A stretch of DNA of 64,000 nucleotides from Candidatus Heimdallarchaeota archaeon (GCA_019057815.1 JAHLWR010000001.1:24001-88000); one strand, 5' to 3'; counted from the first letter of the stretch, positions 17,919 through 27,146 are shown. The notes: generated from the letters alone by a model not told the origin. Numbers and translations are program-made.

Positions 17919-18342
17919 AATAAACTTTCGTTGATCTCTAATTATTTTCCGATATTATAAGTAAAGAAACATAAGCATATTTAATCCTGAAAAATATAGT
18001 TTGTGATTTTTCTTATGTTTTTCTGCGAACTATTTTTGTCGGAAACTGGAGAATTTTTGAGTTTTAGACCCCAGTTCTATTTTCTGTGATTCTTTAAATT
18101 ATTTTTTTAACTCATCCCTTCCGTCAGTATTTTCCTTGGTGTTCTTGTCGTCATTATGAACATTTATAGTGAAAAGAAATTTTTCGTTTGAATAGGCTAT
18201 ATGATCTATTCTGATTCTTTCCTTGTTCTTGTTGAGAAAAAAGAGGAAAACTGATTTGTACTAATCCATCCTTTACTTCACCAATGTTTATAATTGATAT
18301 CTACTAACTTATTATGTTAAATTATTAAAAGAAGGACTTCAT
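17919..18342. other. 424-nt intergenic region
   Basis: Contains repeat A copy 2 (18036-18085) and, nearer the 18343 gene, TTTATAATTG at about 18286 as a possible TATA box. No supported ORF. Confidence 0.5.
18036..18085 (+). repeat. Dispersed repeat A, copy 2
   Basis: Matches 6425-6474 at 48 of 50 positions (one T/G and one C/T difference, neither in the predicted ACTGG/CCAGT stem). It lies about 257 nt upstream of the 18343 gene in the same orientation as copy 1 relative to its gene. Confidence 0.85.
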
Positions 18343-20607
18343 ATGGACATCAAGGAATTCCTCGATAGACATCTTGGTAAAGAAGAAGTAAAATATTTAG
18401 CAAGATGTCTAGGTTTGAAACTAACTGGTAACAAAACTGAATTACTAGACAGTATAGTTACATGTGAGTATTTTGATAGAGACGATATCCCCAAAATCTT
18501 TCACAGAGACTTCTTAGATATGTTATCGAGAAAATATTCTCAACCTGTATCAGGATTAAAAGATGTGGCATGGAAAAGAATAGTAACTAAATTAAAACTT
18601 GATGGAGGAACATCAGCTTTAGAAGAGAAAATAGCAGAAGAACCTTTTGTAAAAACACAAATCCTAGATGAACCTATAGCTAAAGACAAAACTCTCACTG
18701 TAGAGAATCTAATAGTTGAAGGTGGTTATGAGGAAGCATATAATCAGATTCTTAAATTAGAAAAAAAACCTCTTAAAATTGAAGACAAAATCAAGTGTCA
18801 AATACTCAAAAGCAATGTTTTAAACAAACTAGGAAAATATGAACAATCTTTAGATCTTTCCTTAAATGTTTATGAGCAGAGTAAAAAAATCAACGACTCA
18901 ATATTAACAATGGATGCTGTTCTTAATATGTCCTATTCATTATGGAAAATAGGCAAATTTGATGATTCTTTAGCAATTATTGACAAACATGAAGATTTAG
19001 TGGAAAATCATAAACAGAAAGAACCTCATAAAGCTATAATTCAAAAAGCTACACTCTTAAGAATCAGAGGGGTTAACTTTCACGTTCTTGGAAAATTGAA
19101 TAAAGCTTTTGAATTCTATCAACAGAGTCTTGAACTATGGGAAAAATCTGATAATAAACAAGAAATTAGTTCTACTCTCAATAATCTAGGCGTACTGTGT
19201 AGAGGTAAGGGAGAATTACATAAAGCATTAGAATACTACCAGAGAAGCCTTGCAATATATGAAGAACTTAATAATGAAGATGATATAGCTACTTCATTAA
19301 ACAATATTGCTAATCTTTATCGGAATCAAGGTGATTTAGAAAGAGCCTTAGATTTTTATCGTAAAAGCCAAGCTACATGGGAAAAAATAGGTAATCAATC
19401 AAATATTGCATTATCTTTCTGTAACATAGGTGAGATATTTCTACAACAGGGGAATATAGACAATGCAATTGAATATCTCCAAAAAAGCCTTCGTCTCAGA
19501 GAGAAAGTAGGAAATAAACACGAATTAGTTTTAACTCGCTTTTATCTCATTTCTGCACTCTTAGATAATAGAAGAACTAAAGATGCACAGAAACATCTTA
19601 TCCACATCAAGGAGATTGTAGAAGGTGAAACAGATCCCTTCTTAAGTCAGATAACACGAGTATCTGAAGCTATGATTCTAAAAACAAGTACTCGTATAAG
19701 AAATAAAGCTAAAGCTGAGGAAATTTTTCAAAAAATCATAGAAGAAGACATTGTTGATTATTCAATAACTATTGTAGCTCTTCTTAATTTTGCTGAATTG
19801 CTACTTGACGAGCTAAGAATTACTGGAGACACAGAAGTACTAGCGATGCTTAAATCAATTTCTCTTAATCTTCTGGATGTATCAAAAAGGCATAATTCAT
19901 ATCTATTATTAGCAAAAACATATTGTCTTCAATCTCATTTAGCTTTAATAGATTTAGATCTAAACAGAGCACGAAGTTTGCTTACACAAGCTCAATTTAT
20001 TGCAGATGATAAAGGTATGTGGAGAATGGCAAGAAAGATTTCAAGTGAGCATGATGTTTTATTAAGCCAAACAGACAAATGGGAGGCGCTTGTAGAAAAA
20101 AATGCGCCAATGATTGAAAGGTTGGAACTTGCTCAATTGAGTAATATCATGCTAAGAATGATACAAGATGGGGAACTTACACCACCAAAATTGCTGAATG
20201 AAGAACCTGTTCTCTTACTAATATTAGCAGAAGGTGGCATGCCCTTATTTTTCAAGAACTACCATACAGAAGGACAACTTAATAGTTATCTTATAGGGGG
20301 CTTTTTATCAGCAATCAATGCATTTAGCAAAGAAACATTTTCTGTTGAAGGCTCAATTGAGAGAATAAAACACAATGAATTTACAATGCTCACAAAAAGC
20401 TTCGAACCATTTTTATTCTGTTATATCATGAAAGGACAAACTTATGCAGCCATGCAGAAATTAGAGGGGTTTGTGTATAGCATAACTTCCTCGGTTACAA
20501 TAAGTAATGAACTACTTAAATCAGTAAAAACTTCTAAAACCCTCACTCTTGAGTCATCAAAAGCTATTGAGGATATAGCTGTAAACATATTTCCAAGCAA
20601 AAGGTGA
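18343..20607 (+). CDS. SAP-TPR protein with a C-terminal longin/roadblock-like domain
   Basis: The 754-residue protein has three parts. Residues about 10-40 (EEVKYLARCLGLKLTGNKTELLDSI) resemble a SAP helix pair. From about 115 to 560 run TPR repeats of the consensus seen in LNNLGVLCRGKGELHKALEYYQ and LNNIANLYRNQGDLERALDFYR. The C-terminal 130 residues (PVLLLILAEGGMPLFFKNY, then LIGGFLSAINAFSKETF, then EPFLFCYIMKGQTYAAMQKL) have the strand-strand-helix pattern of profilin-like longin/roadblock domains and resemble a domain I know from many Asgard proteins, where such folds partner small GTPases. I infer a cytosolic scaffold or GTPase-linked sensor. Domain boundaries are by eye; the longin label is inference. 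Confidence 0.75.
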   Translation: MDIKEFLDRHLGKEEVKYLARCLGLKLTGNKTELLDSIVTCEYFDRDDIPKIFHRDFLDMLSRKYSQPVSGLKDVAWKRIVTKLKLDGGTSALEEKIAEEPFVKTQILDEPIAKDKTLTVENLIVEGGYEEAYNQILKLEKKPLKIEDKIKCQILKSNVLNKLGKYEQSLDLSLNVYEQSKKINDSILTMDAVLNMSYSLWKIGKFDDSLAIIDKHEDLVENHKQKEPHKAIIQKATLLRIRGVNFHVLGKLNKAFEFYQQSLELWEKSDNKQEISSTLNNLGVLCRGKGELHKALEYYQRSLAIYEELNNEDDIATSLNNIANLYRNQGDLERALDFYRKSQATWEKIGNQSNIALSFCNIGEIFLQQGNIDNAIEYLQKSLRLREKVGNKHELVLTRFYLISALLDNRRTKDAQKHLIHIKEIVEGETDPFLSQITRVSEAMILKTSTRIRNKAKAEEIFQKIIEEDIVDYSITIVALLNFAELLLDELRITGDTEVLAMLKSISLNLLDVSKRHNSYLLLAKTYCLQSHLALIDLDLNRARSLLTQAQFIADDKGMWRMARKISSEHDVLLSQTDKWEALVEKNAPMIERLELAQLSNIMLRMIQDGELTPPKLLNEEPVLLLILAEGGMPLFFKNYHTEGQLNSYLIGGFLSAINAFSKETFSVEGSIERIKHNEFTMLTKSFEPFLFCYIMKGQTYAAMQKLEGFVYSITSSVTISNELLKSVKTSKTLTLESSKAIEDIAVNIFPSKR

Positions 20608-20727
20608 AATATTTCTACATAAGGGGTTATTATACCAGTAATTGCAAATGGTTAGAAGTTAATTAACCATTCTCATTTTGAGAATCTTAAAACACTTTAA
20701 AATATCTGAATCAAATTCCAAGTTAGA

Positions 20728-21603
20728 ATGAATAAAAAGAAGATTTTACAATTTTTAGAAATTGCATTTCTTATACTGACTATAATCGGCTCGCTAGTTT
20801 TCAGTTTCACTTCAATATCTATTGGAATTCGAAACACATCTCTGAATGTAAGAGAAGGAGATATTCTACGTTTGATAATCCACGCATATGAATTTGATTA
20901 CACCAACACAGGAAATGTGTCACTCTATGATATAGTTGCAGGTATATTTTTGTATCCCTTTGAACTTGAATCTAAACAAGAAATTACTACTGAGGAAACT
21001 GAGAGCTCATCAGGAGAAAATGAAACAACGTATAACGATATAGATTATCCTATGCATAGTGATCGAGATATACCATTATTTGAAGGAAATCTTACTACAA
21101 ATCTAGTAATAACATTTGAAGTAATTGAAAAAATAGATGAAGACCATGCCATTTTACAAATTAAGGAAACTGGAGAAAATTTCACTTTGTGGTTATCTGA
21201 AACTTATAGAGCTCACAATCCATTTGCTTCCCCAAAAATGTATATTGGACTTGTAATAAGAGAAAAAACTAATCTAACACAGAGTTATGTTCATTGGAAT
21301 CCTATAAGCATTTTTTCCAGTAAAACTACAAGAGAAGCTCTCAATTGGATGAGTAGAGAATCAGAGAATATTGCAAATTTTGAAGTTCTTAAACTGTCAA
21401 AGAATCAATTTATGTCACCAACAGGAACAACTTCCGCGGGAGGTAATTATCAGTCTAATACTACCTGGACACTAGTTTCAAATAGTAACAGAATACAGTC
21501 CATTTCTAGTTATTCCCCTACTACTGTAGCTGATGATTTGGTTTGGAGTTTTAGTTATTCTATCGAATTAGAATGGGAATATCCAAAGGAGGGATCTACA
21601 TGA
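20728..21603 (+). CDS. Membrane-anchored extracellular protein
   Basis: The 291-residue product has an N-terminal helix (ILQFLEIAFLILTIIGSLVFSFTSISIG) with a short basic N-terminus, serving as an uncleaved anchor or signal. The rest is an extracellular beta-rich domain with several N-x-S/T sites and an acidic, Ser/Thr-rich insertion (EITTEETESSSGENETT). No family recognised. Its TGA overlaps the ATG of the next small membrane gene (ATGA), so the two are translationally coupled. Confidence 0.65.
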   Translation: MNKKKILQFLEIAFLILTIIGSLVFSFTSISIGIRNTSLNVREGDILRLIIHAYEFDYTNTGNVSLYDIVAGIFLYPFELESKQEITTEETESSSGENETTYNDIDYPMHSDRDIPLFEGNLTTNLVITFEVIEKIDEDHAILQIKETGENFTLWLSETYRAHNPFASPKMYIGLVIREKTNLTQSYVHWNPISIFSSKTTREALNWMSRESENIANFEVLKLSKNQFMSPTGTTSAGGNYQSNTTWTLVSNSNRIQSISSYSPTTVADDLVWSFSYSIELEWEYPKEGST

Positions 21604-21821
21604 AGCCAGAATACGTTTTTTATTCTTTATATTCATTGATTGCAATTGAAATGATCATTGGACTAATTCTGAGGAGGTACATCCTCCTTATTTCTTGTCT
21701 TATACTGTTATTCTTTGCGGTCTCGATGAGGATATTACGTTTGATAGAATTTAAGATGCCAAAAAAGAGAAGCATGCTAATTTTTCCCCATTTTTCCCAT
21801 ATTTCTGTTAGCTTTTTATAG
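21600..21821 (+). CDS. Small two-helix membrane protein, C-terminus rewritten by an insertion
   Basis: From ATG 21600 (overlapping the upstream stop as ATGA) the product is 73 residues: two hydrophobic helices (FYSLYSLIAIEMIIGLIL and YILLISCLILLFFAVSM) and a basic tail ending KMPKKRSML. The final residues IFPHFSHISVSFL are encoded inside the left inverted repeat and first bases of the 340-bp GC-rich element at 21781-22120, so the native C-terminus has been replaced. The track start at 21573 lies within the upstream gene and is less likely. Confidence 0.6.
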   Translation: MKPEYVFYSLYSLIAIEMIIGLILRRYILLISCLILLFFAVSMRILRLIEFKMPKKRSMLIFPHFSHISVSFL

Positions 21822-22120
21822 GAAAATCTAATAGAAGTACTGTCTTAAGCCAATGGCTAGAGACAAAGTAGAGTCATCTACTTACACCCGGAGCTGGAGT
21901 GAGAGCCTAAGGTTCTCAATAACATAGTCTTCAGTAATGAGTCCCGGAGAGGAGATGAACCCTCTCACCTCCGCTAACACTGTGTGTTGGAGGTGTAATC
22001 CCAGAGCTTGAAGCTCCCCCTACGCTACTGCTTGATGCGATGCGACCTTAAACGTTCTTGGGTTGGGAAGAGTCCTCAAAATTATTCGTCACTACCCTTA
22101 AGTGGGAAAAGTGGGAAAAA
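21781..22120. mobile_element. 340-bp GC-rich MITE-like element with inverted repeats and TAA duplication
   Basis: The left end begins TTTTTCCCCATTTTTCCCA. The reverse complement of the right end begins TTTTTCCCACTTTTCCCA, the same apart from a 1-nt indel and substitution. Both flanks carry TAA (21778-21780 and 22121-22123), fitting a 3-bp target duplication. The interior is far richer in G+C than the surroundings, has no long ORF on either strand, and is full of stem-loops: AAGTAGA/TCTACTT, GAGAGCC/GGTTCTC, GAGAGG/CCTCTC and a nested CACCTCC...AACAC/GTGTT...GGAGGTG. It is either a non-autonomous transposon or a mobile structured RNA. It falls between the small membrane gene and the wHTH gene. 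Confidence 0.6.
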
Positions 22121-22126
22121 TAACTC

Positions 22127-22609
22127 ATGAATTGGACAGATGTACGAACTCTTCTTTACGAAACCCTTGTTGAACAAAAGATTCTTATTAATGGAAAAAA
22201 AGCGATTAAAGGCGGAGCAGGAGGGAAAATCGTTGATTCCATCCAACATGTTGAGGATAATTATTTCAAGGAAAATAAGGCTTTTATTTCAGAATTAAGA
22301 GATATTGGAATTGATGGAATTTTATGCTTATTTTTCCTTATGCAACAAGAACCAGCTCTAACTGCTGTTAAAATCATCCATAAGATACTGCAAATTCCTG
22401 TAGCTTCAACTTATAGAATTATGCAAAAAAATTTGGATAAGGAACTAGTTACACTTCACTATTTAACGAACAAGCCAGGGAAAGCTTACTATCGTATAAC
22501 CGATGAAGGAACTTCTCTAATAATCCAACTTTACGAGCTATTAGGAGGGAAAATAATCCTTCCCTTCTCTAACTCAAAAGCGCAACAAGGCGTAGATGCG
22601 ACAATTTAA
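22127..22609 (+). CDS. Winged-helix DNA-binding regulator
   Basis: The 160-residue protein has a helical N-terminal half and a C-terminal wHTH: ALTAVKIIHKILQIPVASTYRIMQKNLDKELVTLHYL, then a wing with GKAYYRITDEGTSLI. This is MarR/PadR-like in layout. ATG 22127 sits only 4 nt beyond the TAA duplication of the GC-rich element, and an in-frame stop lies immediately upstream. Its promoter must therefore be inside the element or have been displaced by it. Target genes are unknown. Confidence 0.65.
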   Translation: MNWTDVRTLLYETLVEQKILINGKKAIKGGAGGKIVDSIQHVEDNYFKENKAFISELRDIGIDGILCLFFLMQQEPALTAVKIIHKILQIPVASTYRIMQKNLDKELVTLHYLTNKPGKAYYRITDEGTSLIIQLYELLGGKIILPFSNSKAQQGVDATI

Positions 22610-22703
22610 TAATAAAATGTAAAAAGAAGTTCTTTCTTTTTCCATCATTTTTCTTTACTCTGATCTTAATGACGAGGAAGTGTCACTTTCTTTTTTTAAT
22701 GAT

Positions 22704-23108
22704 TTATTCATACAATAGCGCTTTTTCTGGACAATATTTCACACACTGTGGTTCGCCTTCACATAAATCACAAGTTATTGCAACATTGTTTACGGGGTGT
22801 ATGTACATGACCCCAAAAGGACAAGCAAGCACACATTCTCTGCAACCTGTGCACTTTCCACTATCTATTTGAACAGCACCAGTTTTTTCAGATTTAGATA
22901 TAGCTCCCTCTGGACATGATTCTACGCATTTATAACAAAATCTACATACATTAGGTACAGCTATACCTTCCTTTTCATTTTTCTTTACTCTAATACGGGA
23001 ATGTGATGGAGCATAAAATCTTTCGTGAAAAAATGAACAACGCAATTCACATATTCTACAACCATTGCATTTTTCTTTTATTACAGATATACGTTTTATT
23101 TGAGTCAT
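22704..23108 (-). CDS. Four-cluster ferredoxin subunit of the aldehyde oxidoreductase
   Basis: The 134-residue protein holds cysteine motifs for several [4Fe-4S] clusters: CNGCRICELRC, CRFCYKCVESC, CTGCRECVLAC and CDLCEGEPQCVKYC. This is the HycB/polyferredoxin pattern of small electron-transfer subunits. It begins 10 nt after the stop of the aldehyde:ferredoxin oxidoreductase gene on the same strand, as in heterodimeric AOR-type enzymes, so it probably passes electrons from the tungsten subunit to ferredoxin or another acceptor. Cytosolic; no membrane helix. Confidence 0.88.
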   Translation of the reverse strand: MTQIKRISVIKEKCNGCRICELRCSFFHERFYAPSHSRIRVKKNEKEGIAVPNVCRFCYKCVESCPEGAISKSEKTGAVQIDSGKCTGCRECVLACPFGVMYIHPVNNVAITCDLCEGEPQCVKYCPEKALLYE

Positions 23109-23118
23109 TTTTTCACCT

Positions 23119-25038
23119 TCAAATCAAATCAAAGCGTTCTGCCATTTCTAATAATCCTAATTCTTCCAATTTTTCTTTCAAAGGATAACCTGTCTCGGCA
23201 TCCCATTTTCTTAATGCATAATATTCTGGAAGCATTTTATCCAATTCTACTTTTTGACCCTTTGCTGGTCCATCAGGAAGTGGTTCATCTGTAAAACGTT
23301 TGGGTAAATAGTCTTGTTTTTCTCCCATTCCTTCTCTTTGATTGAAAAGCCTCTCAAGATTATATATTCTTTCACCAATCTTAAGCACGTCATCTGCGTC
23401 TATTTTCATCCCAGTTGCATAAGAGATGAATTTGGCCATATCTTCTGGTTTAACTGCGTATGCAGAAAAACATGTGTATTTGCACATTTCTGCTGAATCT
23501 ACTACAGCACCCAAATTTTCATGCCACACAACCATTCTTGCTTTACTTTCCCATGCATAAGGATCTACAGCTTTTTTGGAACCAAACCACTCTATACCCT
23601 TTTCTTCAGGATAACCTAGCAGCTCGAAATTTGGTAAAGCTGTAAGATGATCAGCTCCTCTGTTTGCTGTCGCCCATCCTAAGCCAAAAGCTTTGGCAAT
23701 TCTTACATCATAAGCAGGAGGTTCCATACCTTTAACGTGTAAAGCGTATTCTTCCGAACCTTTGTTAATTTTTTCAGCTACACGTTTCGTTCCCTCCGCT
23801 AGTAAATCTCCTATTCCTTCTCTCTTTGCTATTTTTGTTATGAGTTTAATGACTGCTTCTTCATTACCCCAAACAAGTTCTAATCCATCTGTGTTTTCTT
23901 TTGTTAATACGCCTTTTTCATATGCTTCCATCGCAAAAGCGATTGTATCCCCTAATGATATAGTATCCATACCATATCTGTTGGCAAGTTCATTAGCATA
24001 AATTACTGCATCCAAATTACCTATTCCACATTTTGAACCTAAACAGATAATCGTTTCATATTCAGGGCTCCCACCTTTTGTTCCTTTGTATGGACCTTCT
24101 TTTACTTCAGAATATTTTCCACAATGAATTGGACAAGCAAAACAGCTTTCAGACTTGACTTTATATTTCTCATAAAAGGTTTCAGCTGAAAGACCTTCAT
24201 ACTTGTCAAAGGTACCGAATTGATTATTATTCGTAGCTAAACCTCCACCGATATAGGATAAATCTACTAAGAAAGAGGTTCCATATTCAGATAAACTTGG
24301 ATAAGCAGGATCAGTGTAAATTTTTTCTAAAGTTTCTTCAATTAGTAAGTCAAACTTCGCTGGTTCAGCTACAGTTACAGCTCCGGTGCCTTTAACAGCT
24401 ATAGATTTAAGATTCTTTGAACCCATGACAGCTCCTACTCCAGTCCTAGCCGCTGCTCGTGAAAGATTATTCAGAATAGCTGCGTATCGAACCAAGTTTT
24501 CCCCTGCTTGACCGATAGAGAGAATTTGAATATCATCTATATCGATTTCTTTTCTAAGCATTTCATCTGTTTCCCAAGTATCCTTCCCCCACAAATTAGT
24601 GGCTTCTCGAATTTCAACAATTTCACCTTCTATAAAAATATACACAGGTTTTTCTGCTTTTCCATGAACAAAAATCGCATCATAACCAGCATAGGCTAGC
24701 TCAGGAGCAAAATGTCCTCCAGCATTCGAATAACCAATACAACCGGTTAAAGGGGATTTGGTAGCAATGGTATACCTGTTAGAAGAGGGAGCTAGTGTTC
24801 CAGTAAGGGGACCAGTACTTATAACGAGAATATTATTTGGACTAAAAGGTTCTGTGCCTTTAGGTAAATTATCAAATAGATATTTAATCGCGATACCCCT
24901 CCCACCTAAGTAATTTTCAATAATAGAATGATCTATTGCTTTCTTCTGAATTTCTCCATTAGACAGGTTTACAATTAGAACTTGACCTCTATATCCTTTA
25001 TATTTTGGAATGGTACCTTTCAATGTAAAATAAGTCAC
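23119..25038 (-). CDS. aor: Tungsten-type aldehyde:ferredoxin oxidoreductase
   Basis: The 639-residue protein has the AOR N-terminal domain (YLGGRGIAIKYLFDNLP, GPLTGTLAPSSNRYTIATKSPLTG, SNAGGHFAPELAYAGYDAI) and the cluster-binding CFACPIHC, with a further cysteine in DSAEMCKYTC. It should oxidise aldehydes, or reduce carboxylic acids, using a tungsto-bispyranopterin and one [4Fe-4S] cluster. Substrate specificity cannot be read from sequence. The track start is GTG 25038; a TATA-like AAATTTATATC at about 25050-25061 would place transcription within a few nt of it, so a nearby leaderless start (GTG 25038 or TTG 25023) is likely. The ferredoxin gene follows in the same operon. Confidence 0.9.
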   Translation of the reverse strand: MTYFTLKGTIPKYKGYRGQVLIVNLSNGEIQKKAIDHSIIENYLGGRGIAIKYLFDNLPKGTEPFSPNNILVISTGPLTGTLAPSSNRYTIATKSPLTGCIGYSNAGGHFAPELAYAGYDAIFVHGKAEKPVYIFIEGEIVEIREATNLWGKDTWETDEMLRKEIDIDDIQILSIGQAGENLVRYAAILNNLSRAAARTGVGAVMGSKNLKSIAVKGTGAVTVAEPAKFDLLIEETLEKIYTDPAYPSLSEYGTSFLVDLSYIGGGLATNNNQFGTFDKYEGLSAETFYEKYKVKSESCFACPIHCGKYSEVKEGPYKGTKGGSPEYETIICLGSKCGIGNLDAVIYANELANRYGMDTISLGDTIAFAMEAYEKGVLTKENTDGLELVWGNEEAVIKLITKIAKREGIGDLLAEGTKRVAEKINKGSEEYALHVKGMEPPAYDVRIAKAFGLGWATANRGADHLTALPNFELLGYPEEKGIEWFGSKKAVDPYAWESKARMVVWHENLGAVVDSAEMCKYTCFSAYAVKPEDMAKFISYATGMKIDADDVLKIGERIYNLERLFNQREGMGEKQDYLPKRFTDEPLPDGPAKGQKVELDKMLPEYYALRKWDAETGYPLKEKLEELGLLEMAERFDLI

Positions 25039-25126
25039 ATCCTTGACTGATATAAATTTTGCTTAGCATCTATTTTATTTCTACATTATTAACTGTATTA
25101 GGTTTTATAATATGAAAAATGGTTAC

Positions 25127-25681
25127 TTATGTTATTCCATACAAACGAATGACAACAATATTTTCAGCTAAGAACGATAAATCTGTTTTTTCAGGATCAT
25201 CCTTTTTCTTATCCCAACCCATTAAAGCTTTTGCAGCCATAGGGTGTTTACTGACATACCAATGAAAGACACCTTTTCTCTCTTCTATGTCGATTATCTC
25301 AGGTTTAACATCATATTTCTTGAAATTAATACGGATTTTTACATCCTCCGGATTAGCTTTTAAGTTCATTAACCAATTCGCTTTATCCCCTCGACCAGCA
25401 AAAATGTGAATTATTCCATTTATTTTGTGATATTCAAGGGGACTTATTCTTATTTGACCTGTTTTTCTTCCTTTTGTGAACAATAACAAAAAGATAAAAC
25501 CTGCACCTAGAAGAGGTAAAAAGCCAACTCTGTAGAATGGGACCGTAAAATATTTGTTTACACACTTCCATTTTTTCAGTGTTTTTTTCTGTTGTTCTTT
25601 GTCAGCTATTAAGAAATTATATTCAGCGGAACCTTTTCTTGGATAAAATGTTGTAGATTTACTAGTATCCTCGGAAGTCAT
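25127..25681 (-). CDS. Deazaflavin (F420)-dependent nitroreductase-family protein
   Basis: The 184-residue protein matches the DUF385/Ddn split-barrel family: LLLFTKGRKTGQIRISPLEY, then IIHIFAGRGDKANWLMNLKANPEDVKI, then the C-terminal IVVIRLYGI strand. Members use F420H2 to reduce quinones or nitro compounds. It lies 88 nt upstream of the tungsten oxidoreductase on the same strand, within a redox-rich neighbourhood, but probably has its own transcript. A hydrophobic segment at about residues 52-68 is part of the family's membrane-associated N-terminus. Confidence 0.8.
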   Translation of the reverse strand: MTSEDTSKSTTFYPRKGSAEYNFLIADKEQQKKTLKKWKCVNKYFTVPFYRVGFLPLLGAGFIFLLLFTKGRKTGQIRISPLEYHKINGIIHIFAGRGDKANWLMNLKANPEDVKIRINFKKYDVKPEIIDIEERKGVFHWYVSKHPMAAKALMGWDKKKDDPEKTDLSFLAENIVVIRLYGIT

Positions 25682-25846
25682 TCAGATCAATAAGAAGCTG
25701 GGAGTTCATATATATTATTTTTATTCTAATAGTAATACTTTTTAAAATACTTTCAATTTAATATCACTATGTGTAGAATTAGTTGATGAAAAGAGGTTTT
25801 AACCCCTCAGCTTTTGCTCACATAGGCTTTAAAGGAGAGTAATAGA

Positions 25847-26326
25847 ATGGGAAAAAACTTAGAAATAGAATCACAAAAAGCAACAAAACAAACTTCTAAT
25901 AAATTAGATTATAAGAAAATTGAAATCATTATTTTGACACTTTGTTCAGCAACTTACTCATTCTTTTTTTTGATTACACTCTTTATAGGATTTGAAAATT
26001 ATATTAATTTCTTTGAGGAACTATTTAAAGCACAAGCCATTTTAGTCATTATTATTCCTGCACTTTTCGCTCTCATTTATACTACACTTACCCTTTACCT
26101 TTCCTATAAAAAAGAGAACTCACAAAAAAGTTTCTCTGTCTTCAATATTGTTGGATTGATAAGCCTTGGTCTATGTTTCATAGTGAGTCCTTTTATTAAT
26201 TATCCAGCTACATCAGGCTTCGCAACATTAATCTATGCTTCTGTTGCTTGTTTAATTTCTATAATTGTTGCTATAGTAGGTGTGTTTATTGTTAAAATAG
26301 TGGAAAAAAAATATAAAAAACATTAG
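25847..26326 (+). CDS. Four-helix integral membrane protein of unknown function
   Basis: The 159-residue product has a charged N-terminus and four hydrophobic helices (about residues 27-48, 65-88, 97-116 and 124-150), ending in a lysine-rich tail. I recognise no family or catalytic residues. It is transcribed away from the F420-family gene and stands alone; a purine-rich AAAGGAGAG site precedes the ATG at a suitable distance. Confidence 0.6.
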   Translation: MGKNLEIESQKATKQTSNKLDYKKIEIIILTLCSATYSFFFLITLFIGFENYINFFEELFKAQAILVIIIPALFALIYTTLTLYLSYKKENSQKSFSVFNIVGLISLGLCFIVSPFINYPATSGFATLIYASVACLISIIVAIVGVFIVKIVEKKYKKH

Positions 26327-26381
26327 CAATATCAAGCTATGGAAAACCTATGTTTCTAGAGAAAAAATTGCCGTTTGATGT

Positions 26382-27146
26382 TTATTTTTGCGCTTTAATG
26401 AAAAATCTGTGATCATAAAGGTCTAAATAACCTTGTTTTTCTATTATTTCATGAATATACCTTAATTGAGTCTTGTGTTTTTTGATAGAAAAACCGGGAA
26501 CTTCCCATTTTATATTAATTAGGTGATAAACAACTGCACCAACATCAAATATGCGGGTTAATGGATAGTGTTCTTTATATTCCAAAACTATAAATCCTGC
26601 TTTTTCGAGTTCTTTAACAGCAGAAACTGCGTTCCATTCCACACATTCTGGTTTTTCATCACCAAGTATCAACTTCCGTAATAAATCATTATTTCTAGCA
26701 CCTACTTGTTGAGTTATAAAATATCCACCTGATTCTAAGATTCTATAAACTTCTTTAGGTGAATATGATTCATGGCGATTGATAATCAGCTCAAACTCCT
26801 CATCCTTAAATGGTAAATCTTCATCTTTTTCACACTGAAACACTTTTACACCTAAAGGTTCCAATTTTTTTGTAGCTACAGGCAAGTTAGGTTCATATCC
26901 TTCGGTAGCACATGTATGTCTCGGTAAAGGAATTAATTCTGATAAATGCTCTCCTCCACCTGTTCCCATATCAAGGAGAGATTTTGCTTTTCTGATATAA
27001 AGTAATACTATACTTCTGTAGCTCCAAGTCAGGGGAGCTGTTACGTACCTTTCTTTATTATAAGGGAAATTCCAACCTATTATTGATCTTTTTTCTGCTT
27101 CAGACACGTAAAGATCAAATTTCTCGTCACTTGTTAATTCTTTCAT
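26382..27146 (-). CDS. SAM-dependent class I methyltransferase
   Basis: The 254-residue protein has motif I LLDMGTGGGEHLSEL, motif post-I GYEPNLPVATKKLEPLGV, motif II/III with FELIINRHESYSPKEVYRILESGGYFITQQ, and a C-terminal substrate domain. This is a Methyltransf_11/25-type Rossmann fold. The acidic residue after motif I (E in GYEP) fits SAM ribose binding. The substrate is unknown. It is divergent from the secreted protein at 27266. Confidence 0.85.
   Translation of the reverse strand: MKELTSDEKFDLYVSEAEKRSIIGWNFPYNKERYVTAPLTWSYRSIVLLYIRKAKSLLDMGTGGGEHLSELIPLPRHTCATEGYEPNLPVATKKLEPLGVKVFQCEKDEDLPFKDEEFELIINRHESYSPKEVYRILESGGYFITQQVGARNNDLLRKLILGDEKPECVEWNAVSAVKELEKAGFIVLEYKEHYPLTRIFDVGAVVYHLINIKWEVPGFSIKKHKTQLRYIHEIIEKQGYLDLYDHRFFIKAQK

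Noticed and set aside
21841-22090. GC-rich structured region as RNase P RNA or SRP RNA
   Set aside because: I looked for the conserved RNase P GGAGGAAAGTCC-type core and SRP GGAA/GGAG S-domain and found neither in a coherent fold on either strand. The inverted termini and TAA duplication fit an insertion better.
23762-24001. ORF-track + strand ORFs inside the aldehyde oxidoreductase gene
   Set aside because: Shadows of a firmly identified gene on the other strand, with no homology or promoter.
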